From Chthoniobacterales bacterium (GTDB lineage Bacteria; Verrucomicrobiota; Verrucomicrobiia; Chthoniobacterales; JACTMZ01): a DNA stretch of 64,000 bases. Shown piece after piece: positions 35,882 to 45,495 of the stretch. Every line of letters starts with the position of its first letter. Position 1 is the first letter of the stretch. The DNA is taken from positions 1 to 64,000 of the forward strand of contig JACSRX010000021.1 of NCBI GenBank assembly GCA_014879535.1, in the 5' to 3' direction. A program made the position numbers and the translations under genes. A model generated the notes under the pieces. It made no database searches. It saw only the letters and a program-made list of their open reading frames with translations, and was not told the origin of the DNA.

Positions 35882-35910
35882 TTGGCCGAGGCCGCACGGG
35901 GTGTTTTACT
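35882..35910 (+). promoter_or_regulatory. Candidate promoter for the hibernation factor gene
   Basis: TTGGCC, 17 bases, then TTTACT, ending six bases before the ATG at 35917. There is no ribosome-binding site between the boxes and the start, so the mRNA would be nearly or fully leaderless. Both boxes are imperfect. Confidence 0.35.
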
Positions 35911-35916
35911 GTCCCA

Positions 35917-36264
35917 ATGCACATTCACTTGAGTCCCCGGCATCTGGCCCTCACGGGAGCAATCAACTCCTACGTGGTGAACAAGCTCGCCCACCTCGAC
36001 AACCAGACCGACAGGATCATCGCAGCGCATGTCGTGTTGATGCACGACGAGTCCAAGAAAAAGAGCAACTATGTGGTCAAGGTCCACCTCGCACTGCCCG
36101 GTCCCGACATCCACGCCGAGGACCGCGAGAACGACCTCTACGCAGCGGTCGATCTGGTGATGAACAAGCTCTCCCAGCAGCTGCGCAAACGGAAGACGCG
36201 CTTGGTCTCGGCGAAGAAGCACAAGGCCCAGCTGGCCACCGAGCGCCGCAAGCGCGGATTGTGA
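35917..36264 (+). CDS. hpf: Ribosome hibernation promoting factor, short form
   Basis: The 115-residue protein begins IHLSPRHLALTGAINSYVVNKLAHLD and contains VVLMHDESKKKSNYVVKVHLALPGPDIHAEDRENDLYAAVDLVMNKL-type segments, i.e. the S30AE/HPF fold that binds the decoding centre of the 30S subunit and stabilises inactive ribosomes in starvation. It lacks the C-terminal dimerisation domain of long HPF. A lysine/arginine-rich tail follows. It stands directly before scpA. Confidence 0.9.
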   Translation: MHIHLSPRHLALTGAINSYVVNKLAHLDNQTDRIIAAHVVLMHDESKKKSNYVVKVHLALPGPDIHAEDRENDLYAAVDLVMNKLSQQLRKRKTRLVSAKKHKAQLATERRKRGL

Positions 36265-36277
36265 GGGCTGGCGGTTG

Positions 36278-37027
36278 ATGGATCCGGCCTACCAGGTCAA
36301 ACTCGACGTCTTTGAGGGGCCGTTAGACCTCCTGCTTTATCTCGTGAAACGGGATGAGGTGGACATTTACGACATCGAGATCGGGCGCATCACGCGCCAA
36401 TATCTCGAATACCTCGAGGCGATGGAGTCCATCGACGTCGAGATCGGCGGCGAGTTCATCGTCATGGCCGCGAACCTTCTGCTCATCAAGAGCCGCACAC
36501 TCCTGCCCGTGGATCTTCAGGGCCCCGCGGAGGAGGAAGGCGAGGATGAGGATCCGCGTTGGGAGTTGATCCGGCAGCTCATCGAATACAAGAAATTCAA
36601 GGAAGCCGCCGGCGAACTGCGCAACCGTGAGGAATTGGCGGTGAAGCTTTTCGGGCGCAGTCCGACCGCGCCACCTGCCGACGGAGGGGCGACGCTTCTT
36701 GCCGGCGAAGTCGGAGCGCTCGACCTCATCGCCGCCTTCCAGCGCGTGCTGGCCCGCATCGAGAAGGCCAAGGGCGCCACCCGCGAGATCGAGGCCGACC
36801 GGTTCACCGTCTCGGAAAAGATCGAGTTCGTGCTCAAGGTGCTTCCGGAGTCCGAGCCGCTCCGTTTCGAGGAGCTGTTTGCCGGGCAGCACACGCGCGG
36901 CGAGGTGGTCGCGACATTCCTGGCCCTGCTGGAGCTGGTGCGCCTCCGTCATGTGCGGGTCGAGCAGGTCGGGCCGTTCGGCGACATCCTGCTTCGGCGG
37001 AGGGGGGGCGGGCCCGCGCCCGCTTGA
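36278..37027 (+). CDS. scpA: Segregation and condensation protein A
   Basis: The 249-residue protein begins YQVKLDVFEGPLDLLLYLVKRDEVDIYDI, the unmistakable ScpA N-terminus, and has AANLLLIKSRTLLP (~residues 63-76). The C-terminal winged helix (~180-245) binds the SMC head. ScpA is the kleisin that bridges SMC dimers in chromosome condensation. ATG 36278 is preferred over the TTG one codon before. scpB follows after 69 bases and is transcribed in the same direction. Confidence 0.95.
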   Translation: MDPAYQVKLDVFEGPLDLLLYLVKRDEVDIYDIEIGRITRQYLEYLEAMESIDVEIGGEFIVMAANLLLIKSRTLLPVDLQGPAEEEGEDEDPRWELIRQLIEYKKFKEAAGELRNREELAVKLFGRSPTAPPADGGATLLAGEVGALDLIAAFQRVLARIEKAKGATREIEADRFTVSEKIEFVLKVLPESEPLRFEELFAGQHTRGEVVATFLALLELVRLRHVRVEQVGPFGDILLRRRGGGPAPA

Positions 37028-37096
37028 GCCTGCATTTCGCGGTTGATGCGCCGCGGCAAATGACAAATCCTCACCATCCCGCCTGAGACCCGATTT

Positions 37097-37774
37097 ATGA
37101 CCCTGCTTTCCCGCGTTCTTGAAGCCCTGCTTTTCGCCTCGGACAAACCGGTATCCGCTTCCGAGTGCGCGAAGCATCTGCGTGGGGCGGCTGAGGCGGC
37201 CCCGGAGGATGCGGAGGTGGCGTCACTCGCCGGAACGAAGCAGGATGAAATCGCCGCGGCCATGCACGGGTTGCAGGAGGACTATGCAGCTCAGGAACGG
37301 GGTTTCCGACTCGTTGAGAGCGCGGCCGGGTGGAAAGTGGTGACGGCGCCTGGCGCCGCCCCCTGGGTGCGGCAGCTTTTCCCCGAGAATCGTCCGGCCC
37401 GGCTCAGCCCCTCGGCTTTGGAGACGTTGGCCATCGTGGCCTATCGCCAGCCGATCCATCGTGCCGACATCGAGGCCGTTCGCGGGGTGAATGTGGATGG
37501 AGTGATGCAGACGCTTCTGGAACGCGGAGTGATCCGGATTACGGGGAGGGCCGAGTTGCCGGGACGGCCCCTGCTCTATGGCACCACGGAATTTTTTCTG
37601 GAGCACTTCGGCTTGAGATCGCTCGAGGAGCTTCCGAACTGTGCCGAGCTGCGCCGTGTCGAACTGCCTGTCTCCGGCGCGCCCGGGGATGCGCAGCCGG
37701 ATCTTCCGCTGGGCGAACCGGAGCCGATCGCGGAGGCTGTGGACCCGGTGCCGGTGAGCGAGGAGGCCCCATGA
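37097..37774 (+). CDS. scpB: Segregation and condensation protein B
   Basis: The 225-residue protein has two winged-helix domains. LSRVLEALLFASDKPVS opens the first, and LSPSALETLAIVAYRQPIHRADIEAVRGVNVDGVMQTLLERG is the conserved second-domain signature. The N-terminal domain has an unusual alanine/glutamate-rich insertion (~residues 28-50). ScpB dimers bind ScpA and regulate the SMC ring. The stop overlaps the pheA start by four bases. Confidence 0.94.
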   Translation: MTLLSRVLEALLFASDKPVSASECAKHLRGAAEAAPEDAEVASLAGTKQDEIAAAMHGLQEDYAAQERGFRLVESAAGWKVVTAPGAAPWVRQLFPENRPARLSPSALETLAIVAYRQPIHRADIEAVRGVNVDGVMQTLLERGVIRITGRAELPGRPLLYGTTEFFLEHFGLRSLEELPNCAELRRVELPVSGAPGDAQPDLPLGEPEPIAEAVDPVPVSEEAP

Positions 37775-38838
37775 CGCTCGAGGAACTGCGCGCCAAGATC
37801 GATGCGGTGGACGACCGCCTGTTGGATCTCCTCCGCGAACGCGCCGACTTGGTGACGGAAGTGGGGGGGATCAAGGGAAGGACCGGTGAATCCTATTATG
37901 CCCCCGAGCGGGAGGAGGACCTTCTCCGGCGCCTGGCACAGGCCAACAAAAGCCGTCTCCCCGAATCGTCGCTGCGCGCGATCTACCGCGAGATCCTGTC
38001 GTCGATGAGGGCGCTCGAACAGTCGATCACCGTGGCTTACCTCGGTCCACCGACGACGTTCAGCCACCAGGCGGCGGCACGCCATTTCGGCACGGCGGTG
38101 CGCCTGCTGGCAGAACGGAGCATCGGCGAGGTGTTTGAGGCGGTCGAGCGCGGACGCGCCCAATACGGGGTGGTGCCGGTGGAAAATTCCCTCGAGGGCG
38201 CGGTGAGTGCAACACTCGACCGCCTGATGGATACCGAGGCAAGGATTTGCGCCCAGATATTTCTTCCGGTGGAGTTGAACCTGCTCGGCAAAGGTCCGCT
38301 GGAAGGCGTGCGAAAGGTTTATTCGCACCCGCAGCCGTTCGGGCAATCCCGCCGGTGGCTGAACGAGCATCTTCCGGGTGCGGAGTTCGTGGAAGTTTCC
38401 AGCACCGCAAAGGCGGCTGAGTTGGCGGCCAAGGAGGCGGGGGTTGCCGCCATTGCAGGGGCGATGGCCGGCGAGGAGTTCGGGCTGCCCGTCCTTGCAA
38501 GATCCATCCAGGATGCCGCCAGCAATGTGACGCGTTTTTTCGTCATCGGGCAGCGGCCGGCTCGCCCCTCAAGCCGGGACAAGACATCGGTGATGTTCGC
38601 CGTCAAGGACCAGCCGGGAGCCTTGGCGCGCGCACTGGAGCCGTTCGAGAAGGCCGGGATCAGCCTGACAAGGATCGAAAGCCGCCCATCGAAGAGGCGG
38701 CCTTGGGAGTATTATTTCTTCGCCGATTTTGCCGGGCATGCGGAAGATTCCGAAGTGGCCCGTGCGTTGGCGGGGTTGTCAGAGGTATGTTCGTTCACGC
38801 GCATCTTGGGCAGCTATCCGGATGCCCCCGCGGCCTGA
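37771..38838 (+). CDS. pheA: Chorismate mutase / prephenate dehydratase (P-protein)
   Basis: The 355-residue bifunctional enzyme makes phenylpyruvate from chorismate for phenylalanine synthesis. Residues 1-85 are an AroQ-type chorismate mutase (LRAKIDAVDDRLLDLLRERADLV). Residues ~88-270 are the prephenate dehydratase with VPVENSLEGAV and SNVTRFFVIG (catalytic Thr-Arg-Phe). Residues ~280-350 are an ACT domain with the ESRPSKRRPWEY phenylalanine-binding motif, so feedback inhibition is expected. ATG 37771 overlaps the scpB stop; AGGAGG lies just upstream. Confidence 0.96.
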   Translation: MTLEELRAKIDAVDDRLLDLLRERADLVTEVGGIKGRTGESYYAPEREEDLLRRLAQANKSRLPESSLRAIYREILSSMRALEQSITVAYLGPPTTFSHQAAARHFGTAVRLLAERSIGEVFEAVERGRAQYGVVPVENSLEGAVSATLDRLMDTEARICAQIFLPVELNLLGKGPLEGVRKVYSHPQPFGQSRRWLNEHLPGAEFVEVSSTAKAAELAAKEAGVAAIAGAMAGEEFGLPVLARSIQDAASNVTRFFVIGQRPARPSSRDKTSVMFAVKDQPGALARALEPFEKAGISLTRIESRPSKRRPWEYYFFADFAGHAEDSEVARALAGLSEVCSFTRILGSYPDAPAA

Positions 38839-38855
38839 TCAAGGCACACGGCGGA

Positions 38856-38884
38856 TTGCGCACGGGGATGGGGCCTGCTAATCT
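38856..38884 (+). promoter_or_regulatory. Candidate promoter for the TPR protein gene
   Basis: TTGCGC, 17 bases, TAATCT, with 12 bases to the GTG start at 38897. The boxes are weak, but the position in the only gap between pheA and this gene fits. Confidence 0.3.
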
Positions 38885-38896
38885 CGCAGTTCCGTC

Positions 38897-40411
38897 GTGA
38901 AAACCGAAAAAGACCTCCCCCCCGCCAAGAGAACCACGTATCTCAAGTCGCTGAGCGCATTGGAGATGGGCAATCATTCCCTGGTTGTCTCGCTGCTCCA
39001 ACCGCTTGTGCTCGAGGAGCCGGAATTCTTCGCCGGTCGCAAACTTTTGCGGGAGGCGCAGCTGCTTCGCTCACGCGGCAAATCGGGGGGATTCCTCGGG
39101 CGCTCGGGTGCGGGATTGAGTCTGGGCAAGAGCAAGGCCCAGAAGTGCATCGAGGCGGCCGACTTTGCCGGGGCGATTTCCGCGGCGGAAAAGGCGCTTG
39201 AGAACGATCCGACCAGCCCGCAGGCCAACAAGGACCTTTTCGAGGCTGCGGAGGCCTTGGCAAGCAAGGAACGTGAAGCGGTGGCCCCGGTTGAGGCGGA
39301 ATACGAAGCGGCACCCGAGGGTGATGCCAAGGTGGAGGCAGCGCGCAAACTGCAGTCTGCCAGCAAGAAGCTGCAAGCCTATGAGGCGATTGCAAGGTTC
39401 GCCCTTGAGACCATCGGCCTCGATCCCAAAAACACCAAAGCGAAGCACGAGCTGGGTGATTACCTCATGGGCATCGAGGAATTCGAGGAAGCGTCGAAAG
39501 TTTTCGAGGAAATCCTCCGCAAGAACCCACTGGACCTCGAGGCGCGGGACCGCTCCAAGGAGGCTGCCGCGCGCCGCTCGATGCAGAGGGGACGCCTCGA
39601 CAAATCGTCGTTCTCCGATCTTGTCAAACAGAGGCAGGTCGCGGCGGCGTCCGGGGAGGACAAAGTGGCCACGGCGTCGGAATCCCCGGAGGATCTGGCG
39701 CGCCAAATCTACGAGGCGCACGAGGCAGGATCGCCGGATCGCGAGGCGGCGCGCAAGCTGGCCGACCTGTATTTCAACCGGGACGACTTCGAGAACGCCC
39801 TCCAGTATTACCGTTACCTCTCCGCGCTCGCCAACGAGACAGATCCCGGTCTGTTGCGCAAGATCAGCGACGTGGAAGTCCGTCAGATTTCACGCACCAT
39901 CTCCGAGAAGGAGTCGGCGCTCGAGGCGCTTGCGCCGGATGATCCCGCGGCATCCGGCCTGCGGGAGGAGTTGACGGAGCTCCGCCGCGACAAGGCCGAG
40001 CACATGCTGGACGAGGCGCGGAAGCGCGTGGAACGCAACCCGACGGATCTGCAATACCGTTTCGAGCTCGGAGAGCAACTGGTGCTTGCGGCACACTACA
40101 AGGAGGCCGTTCCCGAACTCCAGAAGGCCCGAAGCAATCCCAACACGCGCACCAGGGCCCTCAATCTTCTCGGGAAATGCTACACCGAGCGCGGCATGTT
40201 GGATTTGGCGTCCAAGACGCTTGAGACTGCAGCCGCCGAAATTCCCGGGATGGACGGCACAAAAAAGGATATCACCTACAACCTTGGCCTTGTTTACGAG
40301 CGCATGGGGGACAAGGCGAAATACCTCGAGTGCATGAAGCAGATTTACGAGGTCGATTACGGCTACCTCGATGTGGCCGAGCGTGTCGAGTCGTCCTACA
40401 CCACCGAGTGA
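38897..40411 (+). CDS. Tetratricopeptide-repeat protein, cytoplasmic
   Basis: This 504-residue protein has no signal peptide or membrane segment. Repeats are visible at ~residues 90-125 (AADFAGAISAAEKALENDPTS), ~175-215 (ETIGLDPKNTKAKHELGDYL then EEFEEASKVFEEILRKNP), ~290-310 and ~385-480 (YKEAVPELQKARSN; MLDLASKTLETAAAEIPG). The middle part (~330-375) is charged and probably coiled coil. TPR proteins act as scaffolds; the partner is unknown. GTG start. It converges on nuoN with 13 bases between the stops. Confidence 0.8.
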   Translation: MKTEKDLPPAKRTTYLKSLSALEMGNHSLVVSLLQPLVLEEPEFFAGRKLLREAQLLRSRGKSGGFLGRSGAGLSLGKSKAQKCIEAADFAGAISAAEKALENDPTSPQANKDLFEAAEALASKEREAVAPVEAEYEAAPEGDAKVEAARKLQSASKKLQAYEAIARFALETIGLDPKNTKAKHELGDYLMGIEEFEEASKVFEEILRKNPLDLEARDRSKEAAARRSMQRGRLDKSSFSDLVKQRQVAAASGEDKVATASESPEDLARQIYEAHEAGSPDREAARKLADLYFNRDDFENALQYYRYLSALANETDPGLLRKISDVEVRQISRTISEKESALEALAPDDPAASGLREELTELRRDKAEHMLDEARKRVERNPTDLQYRFELGEQLVLAAHYKEAVPELQKARSNPNTRTRALNLLGKCYTERGMLDLASKTLETAAAEIPGMDGTKKDITYNLGLVYERMGDKAKYLECMKQIYEVDYGYLDVAERVESSYTTE

Positions 40412-40424
40412 ATCGGGGGAGCGT

Positions 40425-41876
40425 TTATCGCAGCAACGCCAGCAACGGGGCGGGGTAGACGCCGAGCCAGATGATCAGCGCGCAGAGTGTGGCGATGGTG
40501 ATCTTGGCCAATCCGCCGACCTCGATCTCGGGGGCCCCGGGGTCTGCCGGCTGCTGCCAATACATCGCGCGGACCACTTTCAGGTAGTAGTAGAATCCGG
40601 CAGCGACGGTGACCACGCCGAGCGCGACCAACAGGTAATGCTCCTGCCGGAAGGCGCATTCGAAGATGAAGAGCTTGCCGAGGAAACCGGCGGTGAGGGG
40701 GAGTCCGGCGAGGGAAAGCATGGCCAGCAACATGCCGAAGGCGAGGTGAGGGGCGCGCCTGCCGAGTCCGGCAAAATCGGAGATGTCGTCGCCGCCGGTG
40801 GCCTTGGCCACGACGATCATCACGAGGAAAGCGAGCATCGTCATGAGCAGGTAGGCGCCGAGGTAGAAAAGGATGGCGATCCCGGCGAACGGGGCGCCGA
40901 TCGAGGCCACGCCCAGCAACAGGTAACCGGCATGACCGATGCTGGAATAGGCGAGGAGGCGCTTGAGGTTCGATTGCGGGATGGCTGCCAGGTTTCCGAA
41001 AACCATCGTGGCACCTGCCAGGACGGCCACCAGTGGGAGGATTTTCGCCTGGAGTTCCGGCACGATGACGAACGTCTGGAAGACGCGCAGCAGGACGATG
41101 AAGCCGGCGGCCTTGGATGCGGTGGAGAGGAAGGCGGTGACCGGCGTGGGGGCGCCCTGGTAAACATCAGGAACCCAGAATTGGAACGGCGCCGCGGCGA
41201 TTTTGAATCCGAGGGCGATGAGGACGAGGCCGAAGCCGAAAAGGAGGGCCGGCGCGACGGCATGGTCGAGGGTCGGAAGGGCGCGCGCGATCTCGGGGAG
41301 ATTCGTATGCCCGGTCACGCCGAAGATCCACGTGATGCCGTAAACGAGGAAACCGGTGGAGAGGGCGCCGAGCACGAGGTATTTGGTTCCGGCCTCGAGG
41401 CTGTCCCGGTTGCGGCGCAGGTAGGAAACGAGGATGTAGAAGCTGATGGTGACCAGTTCCAGCGAGACGAAGATCATCACGAAATCCTTCGCGGAAGCCA
41501 TCCACATTAGACCGGCGCATGTGAAGACCGGGATCGTGTAAAACTCGCCGAGGCCGGCGCCCCGCCGTTCGGAGGGGAGGTTGGCCTCGACCGTCGGCGC
41601 GTATTCGAGGGCCATGACCAGGAAGATGATGGTGGCCAAGAGGGAGAGCTGCTTGAGGAAGATGGCCAGTAAATCGGCGCTGTAGAATCTGGCGTAGGGT
41701 GCCGCGGCGTCCATCGCCGCGGGGTTGACGAAAAACGTGGCTGCGAGCACGGCGAGCAGTCCCAGGATGCCGAGGCCGGCGATGCCCCGCCTGGAACCGG
41801 CGCCGGAGAACGCCTCGGCCATGAGCATCACGATGCCCAGGACGACGACGGAGACTTCGAGGTAAAGCGGGTTCAT
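40425..41876 (-). CDS. nuoN: NADH:quinone oxidoreductase subunit N
   Basis: The 483-residue polytopic protein (about 14 membrane helices) is an antiporter-like proton-pumping subunit of complex I. SSIGHAGYLLLGVAS and FIFECAFRQEHYLLVALGVV are characteristic NuoN blocks, and conserved lysines lie within the helices. It is the last gene of the nuoHIJKLMN series. Its start overlaps the nuoM stop by four bases. Confidence 0.95.
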   Translation of the reverse strand: MNPLYLEVSVVVLGIVMLMAEAFSGAGSRRGIAGLGILGLLAVLAATFFVNPAAMDAAAPYARFYSADLLAIFLKQLSLLATIIFLVMALEYAPTVEANLPSERRGAGLGEFYTIPVFTCAGLMWMASAKDFVMIFVSLELVTISFYILVSYLRRNRDSLEAGTKYLVLGALSTGFLVYGITWIFGVTGHTNLPEIARALPTLDHAVAPALLFGFGLVLIALGFKIAAAPFQFWVPDVYQGAPTPVTAFLSTASKAAGFIVLLRVFQTFVIVPELQAKILPLVAVLAGATMVFGNLAAIPQSNLKRLLAYSSIGHAGYLLLGVASIGAPFAGIAILFYLGAYLLMTMLAFLVMIVVAKATGGDDISDFAGLGRRAPHLAFGMLLAMLSLAGLPLTAGFLGKLFIFECAFRQEHYLLVALGVVTVAAGFYYYLKVVRAMYWQQPADPGAPEIEVGGLAKITIATLCALIIWLGVYPAPLLALLR

Positions 41877-43348
41877 TGCGGCAGGTAGGCGAAGACCGGG
41901 TTGAGGTATTCGAGCAGCAGTCCGGGACGGAATCCGGTGACCAGCAGTGCGGCGAGGAGAAGGATGATCGCCCAGCGCGAACCGGCTGAGATATCCGCGA
42001 TCTCATCCTTCACGGCGGTGCCACGGCCTCCCCAGAACACGCGCCGGTAGGCGCGGAGCATGTAAACGGCGGAGATCACGACGCCCCAGAGGGCGAGTGC
42101 TGTCGCGGTTTGGAACCAGTTGAAGCAGCCGGTTGCACCGCGGGCGAAGGCGCCGAAGAAAATGAGGATTTCCCCGGCGAAGGACGAGAAGCCGGGCAGC
42201 CCGACCGAGGCCATGGCGGCGAAACCGAAGAGGAGTCCGAGTTTCGGCGTGATGCCGGCCATGCCGCCGAGTTCGGAGAACTCGAGCGTCCCGGTGCGCC
42301 GCGCGATTTCGCCGCACAGGGCGAAGAGCGCGGCGATCGTGAGGCCGTGGGCGAACATCATCAGCGCCATGCCGCCGAGCCCGAGCTGGTTGAGGGCAGC
42401 AAGGCCGAGAAATGCGTAGCCCATGTGCATCACGCTCGAATAACCGAGCATGAGGTTGAGGCGCTTCTGGGCGATGGTGACGAAGCCGACGTAGAGGATG
42501 TTGCCGAGGAGAAGGACGAGGAGCAGATGGGCGAACTGCTGGATCTCCGCAGGGAAGATCGGAACGGCGAGCCGGAGGAGGCCGTAAAGGCCGAATTTCT
42601 TGAGCACCCCGGCATGGAGCATGGCGGCCGGGGCCGGGGCGGAGGCGTAGGCCTCGGGTGCCCATGTGTGGAAGGGGAAGAGGGCGATAAGGATTCCGAA
42701 ACCGAAAAGCAGCAGCAGGTAAACGGCAGGCCCCGGGGAGAGGAGGCCCGCATAACCGAGCTGCTGGAGCATGCGGATGTCGAGGCTGCGCAGGTTGTCG
42801 GGCGCCGCGAGCCAGAGGCCGATGAGGCCGAGCAGGAGGATGAAACTGCCGAAGGCGAGGTAGATGGTCACTTTCCACGCGATGCGCTGGCGCTCGCCAG
42901 AACCCCAGATTCCGATGAGCAGGAACGTGGGGATGAGGGCCAGCTCGTGGAAGGCGTAGAAGAAGAAGAGGTCGATCGAGGCGAACGCGCCGACCGCGCC
43001 GACCGAGATGAAAAGCAGGCATGCGTAGAACATGCCCTCCTGCTTCTCGATTTTCGGGGTGACCCAGACGGCGGCGAAAGTCACCAGCGTGCAGAGCAGC
43101 AGGAGAACGAGGCTGAGCCCGTCCACACCGAGCGAAAAGCTGATCCCGTAGGCGGCGAACAGCGGGTTTTCGCTCACGAACTGGAAGCCGCCGATGGCTT
43201 GGTTGTAGGAGGCCAGCAGGTAAAGGCTGAGCAGGAGGTTGGCCCCCGCGCCGAAGATCGAGATGCGGCGCGGCGCAGCCCCGGCCATGCAGAACAACGC
43301 CGTGACCAGGGGGATCAGGATGAGCGAGAGGAGCGGGCTCGGGGTCAT
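41873..43348 (-). CDS. nuoM: NADH:quinone oxidoreductase subunit M
   Basis: The 491-residue antiporter-like membrane subunit has FFYAFHELALIPTFLLIGIWG (~residues 128-148, with the key glutamate in HELALIP), FGFGILIALFPFHTWAPEAY and GYSSVMHMGYAFLG, all diagnostic of NuoM. It forms the central proton channel of complex I. It is two bases downstream of nuoL and overlaps nuoN. Length is normal for the family. Confidence 0.96.
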   Translation of the reverse strand: MTPSPLLSLILIPLVTALFCMAGAAPRRISIFGAGANLLLSLYLLASYNQAIGGFQFVSENPLFAAYGISFSLGVDGLSLVLLLLCTLVTFAAVWVTPKIEKQEGMFYACLLFISVGAVGAFASIDLFFFYAFHELALIPTFLLIGIWGSGERQRIAWKVTIYLAFGSFILLLGLIGLWLAAPDNLRSLDIRMLQQLGYAGLLSPGPAVYLLLLFGFGILIALFPFHTWAPEAYASAPAPAAMLHAGVLKKFGLYGLLRLAVPIFPAEIQQFAHLLLVLLLGNILYVGFVTIAQKRLNLMLGYSSVMHMGYAFLGLAALNQLGLGGMALMMFAHGLTIAALFALCGEIARRTGTLEFSELGGMAGITPKLGLLFGFAAMASVGLPGFSSFAGEILIFFGAFARGATGCFNWFQTATALALWGVVISAVYMLRAYRRVFWGGRGTAVKDEIADISAGSRWAIILLLAALLVTGFRPGLLLEYLNPVFAYLPQ

Positions 43349-43350
43349 GG

Positions 43351-45162
43351 TCAGCGGAAAACGAGGAAGTAGAGCACGGCGACCACGCCAGCCCCGAAGA
43401 AGAAGGCGTAGGCCTGCAGGTTCCCGACTTGGAGCAGGCGAAGGACGTAGCCTGCAGCCCAGACGGTGCGCGCCGCGCCTGTGGCGAACACGCCGTCAAT
43501 GATCCACCGGTCGAACCATGAGCTGAGCACGGCCAGTCCGCCCTGCACGCGGGCGACGAGCCAGTCGTAGAAGTTGTCGATGTAGAGCCGGTTGGCGAAA
43601 AGCGGGATGCGCACGGGGTCCTTGGCGGGCCCGCGCAGGTAGAGCAGCGCGGCCAAGACGGCGCCGGCACCGAGGAAGGCGAGGATGATGGTGTGGGCGG
43701 CCGCGGGCGCGCCGGCATGGGGCATCTCCTCGAAGAAGAACCTGCGGAACCACGGGTAACCCGCGATGACCGCGGGCACGGCGAGGATGACGAGGGGGAG
43801 CGTCATCACCAGCGGCGATTCCTTGGCGTGCTCCGCGTGTTCGCCGCGGGGGCGCCCGAGGAACACCACGAAGAGAAGGCGGAAGGTGTAAATGGCGGTG
43901 AGGAAGACCGCCGAGGCCGTCACCCAGAATCCGGCGCGGTTGTTCATCCACGCCCACTCGATGATGTTGTCCTTGCTGAAGGAGCCGCTGAAAAACGGCG
44001 TGCCGGCAAGGGCGAGTCCGCCGGCCAGCATGCACAGTGCGGTCACCGGCATGCGGCGCAAAAGACCGCCCATCTTCCAGATGTCCTGCTCGTGGTGCAG
44101 GGCGATGATCACCGAGCCGGCGCAGAGGAAGAGCAGGCACTTGAAGAACGCGTGGGTGAAGAGGTGGAACATCGCGGCATCCGCCGTGGAGGCGACGCCG
44201 ATGCCGACGACCATGTAGCCGAGCTGCGAGATGGTGGAATAGGCGAGGATGCGCTTGATGTCGTCCTGCTGCGTGGCCATGAGCCCGGCGGCGAAGCAGG
44301 TGACGGCACCGATCCACAGGATGACCTCGCGCACGACCTCCGGGGCGGCGAGCAGGACGGGGAAGATGCGGGCGAGCATGTAAACGCCCGCGGCGACCAT
44401 GGTGGCGGCGTGGAGGAGGGAGGAGACGGGCGTCGGGCCCTCCATCGAGTTCGGAAGCCACACGTGCAGCGGCATCTGGGCGGATTTGCCGATGGTGCCG
44501 CAGAAGACGAGGAGGCATGCGGCGGTGAGGTAGCCTGGATGGAGGGTCACCGAGGAAAGGTTGGCCTCCACGGCGGAGAAAACGACCGAGCCGGTCGCCA
44601 GCCAGAGCATGAGGATGCCGAGCATGAAGCCGAAGTCGCCGACACGGTTGACAAGGAACGCCTGCTTGCCGGCATCGGCGGCGGAGTTCTTGCGGAAGTA
44701 ATGCCCGATGAGGATGTAGGAGCTGACGCCGACCAGTTCCCAGAAGATGAACATCATCACGAAGTTGTCGGCGAGGACGATGCCGAGCATCGAGAAGAGG
44801 AAGAGGCACAGTGCCGCGTAGTAGCGGGGGATGCCCTCGTCGCCCCGCATGTAACCGGCGGAGTAGATGAAGACCAGCGTGGCGATCGAGGTGACGACCA
44901 CGAGCATGACGCGGCTGAGGTTGTCGAGGATGATCCCGATCGGAACAGAGAACACTCCCGGGATTTCAATCCACGGGATCTGCGCGGTGACGGTCAGCGA
45001 CGGATCGAGGAAGACGCGCCACGAGAGGAAGCATGCGAGGACCGCAGCGACCACGGCGATGGAGCCCGCGGCGGTGGGTCTCCGGGAGAAGACGAAGAGG
45101 ATCACCCCGGCCGCGGCGAGCGGGGTGAAGAGGATGATCCAAGGATACAGCTGCGGGTCCAT
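43351..45162 (-). CDS. nuoL: NADH:quinone oxidoreductase subunit L
   Basis: The 603-residue membrane subunit has FWELVGVSSYILIGHYF, HVWLPNSMEGPTPVSSLLHAATMVAAGVYMLAR (conserved across NuoL/ND5) and the long C-terminal lateral helix region. It is the distal proton-pumping subunit of complex I. Start ATG 45162 is used; a GTG immediately before (45165) would add one residue. It lies six bases after nuoK. Confidence 0.96.
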   Translation of the reverse strand: MDPQLYPWIILFTPLAAAGVILFVFSRRPTAAGSIAVVAAVLACFLSWRVFLDPSLTVTAQIPWIEIPGVFSVPIGIILDNLSRVMLVVVTSIATLVFIYSAGYMRGDEGIPRYYAALCLFLFSMLGIVLADNFVMMFIFWELVGVSSYILIGHYFRKNSAADAGKQAFLVNRVGDFGFMLGILMLWLATGSVVFSAVEANLSSVTLHPGYLTAACLLVFCGTIGKSAQMPLHVWLPNSMEGPTPVSSLLHAATMVAAGVYMLARIFPVLLAAPEVVREVILWIGAVTCFAAGLMATQQDDIKRILAYSTISQLGYMVVGIGVASTADAAMFHLFTHAFFKCLLFLCAGSVIIALHHEQDIWKMGGLLRRMPVTALCMLAGGLALAGTPFFSGSFSKDNIIEWAWMNNRAGFWVTASAVFLTAIYTFRLLFVVFLGRPRGEHAEHAKESPLVMTLPLVILAVPAVIAGYPWFRRFFFEEMPHAGAPAAAHTIILAFLGAGAVLAALLYLRGPAKDPVRIPLFANRLYIDNFYDWLVARVQGGLAVLSSWFDRWIIDGVFATGAARTVWAAGYVLRLLQVGNLQAYAFFFGAGVVAVLYFLVFR

Positions 45163-45168
45163 CACGGC

Positions 45169-45489
45169 TCAGAATTTCATCCGGTTGAGATCCTCGACGT
45201 GGGTTGTCTGCCGCAGGCGGTAGAGGGCGACGATGATGGCGAGGCCGACGGCCACCTCGGCGGCGGCCACGGTGATGATGAAGAAGACAAGGACCTGGGC
45301 GTTGTAGTCGGGGGCGCCGAAGGCCGTGACCCCGTGCCGGGCGAAGGCGACGAGCGAGAGGTTGGCAGCGTTGAGCATGAGCTCGAGGCCCATGAAGATG
45401 ATGAGCAGATTGCGCCGGAGGAGCACGCCGGCGAGGCCGATGGCGAAAAGGAAGCCGCTGACAATCAGGTAGTCGCCGAGGAGGGGCAT
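45169..45489 (-). CDS. nuoK: NADH:quinone oxidoreductase subunit K
   Basis: The 106-residue protein with three membrane helices has [29 protein letters not shown], the NuoK/ND4L signature with the two buried glutamates essential for proton translocation, and [19 protein letters not shown]. It sits between nuoJ and nuoL with gaps of six bases on each side. Length is normal. Confidence 0.96.
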   Translation of the reverse strand: MPLLGDYLIVSGFLFAIGLAGVLLRRNLLIIFMGLELMLNAANLSLVAFARHGVTAFGAPDYNAQVLVFFIITVAAAEVAVGLAIIVALYRLRQTTHVEDLNRMKF

Positions 45490-45495
45490 GGCTTG

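Noticed and set aside
42003-44809. Alternative minus-strand frames inside nuoM and nuoL (571 and 437 codons)
   Set aside because: Same-strand shadows rich in Arg, Pro and His. The true frames carry the NuoM and NuoL signatures and overlapping or tightly spaced junctions.
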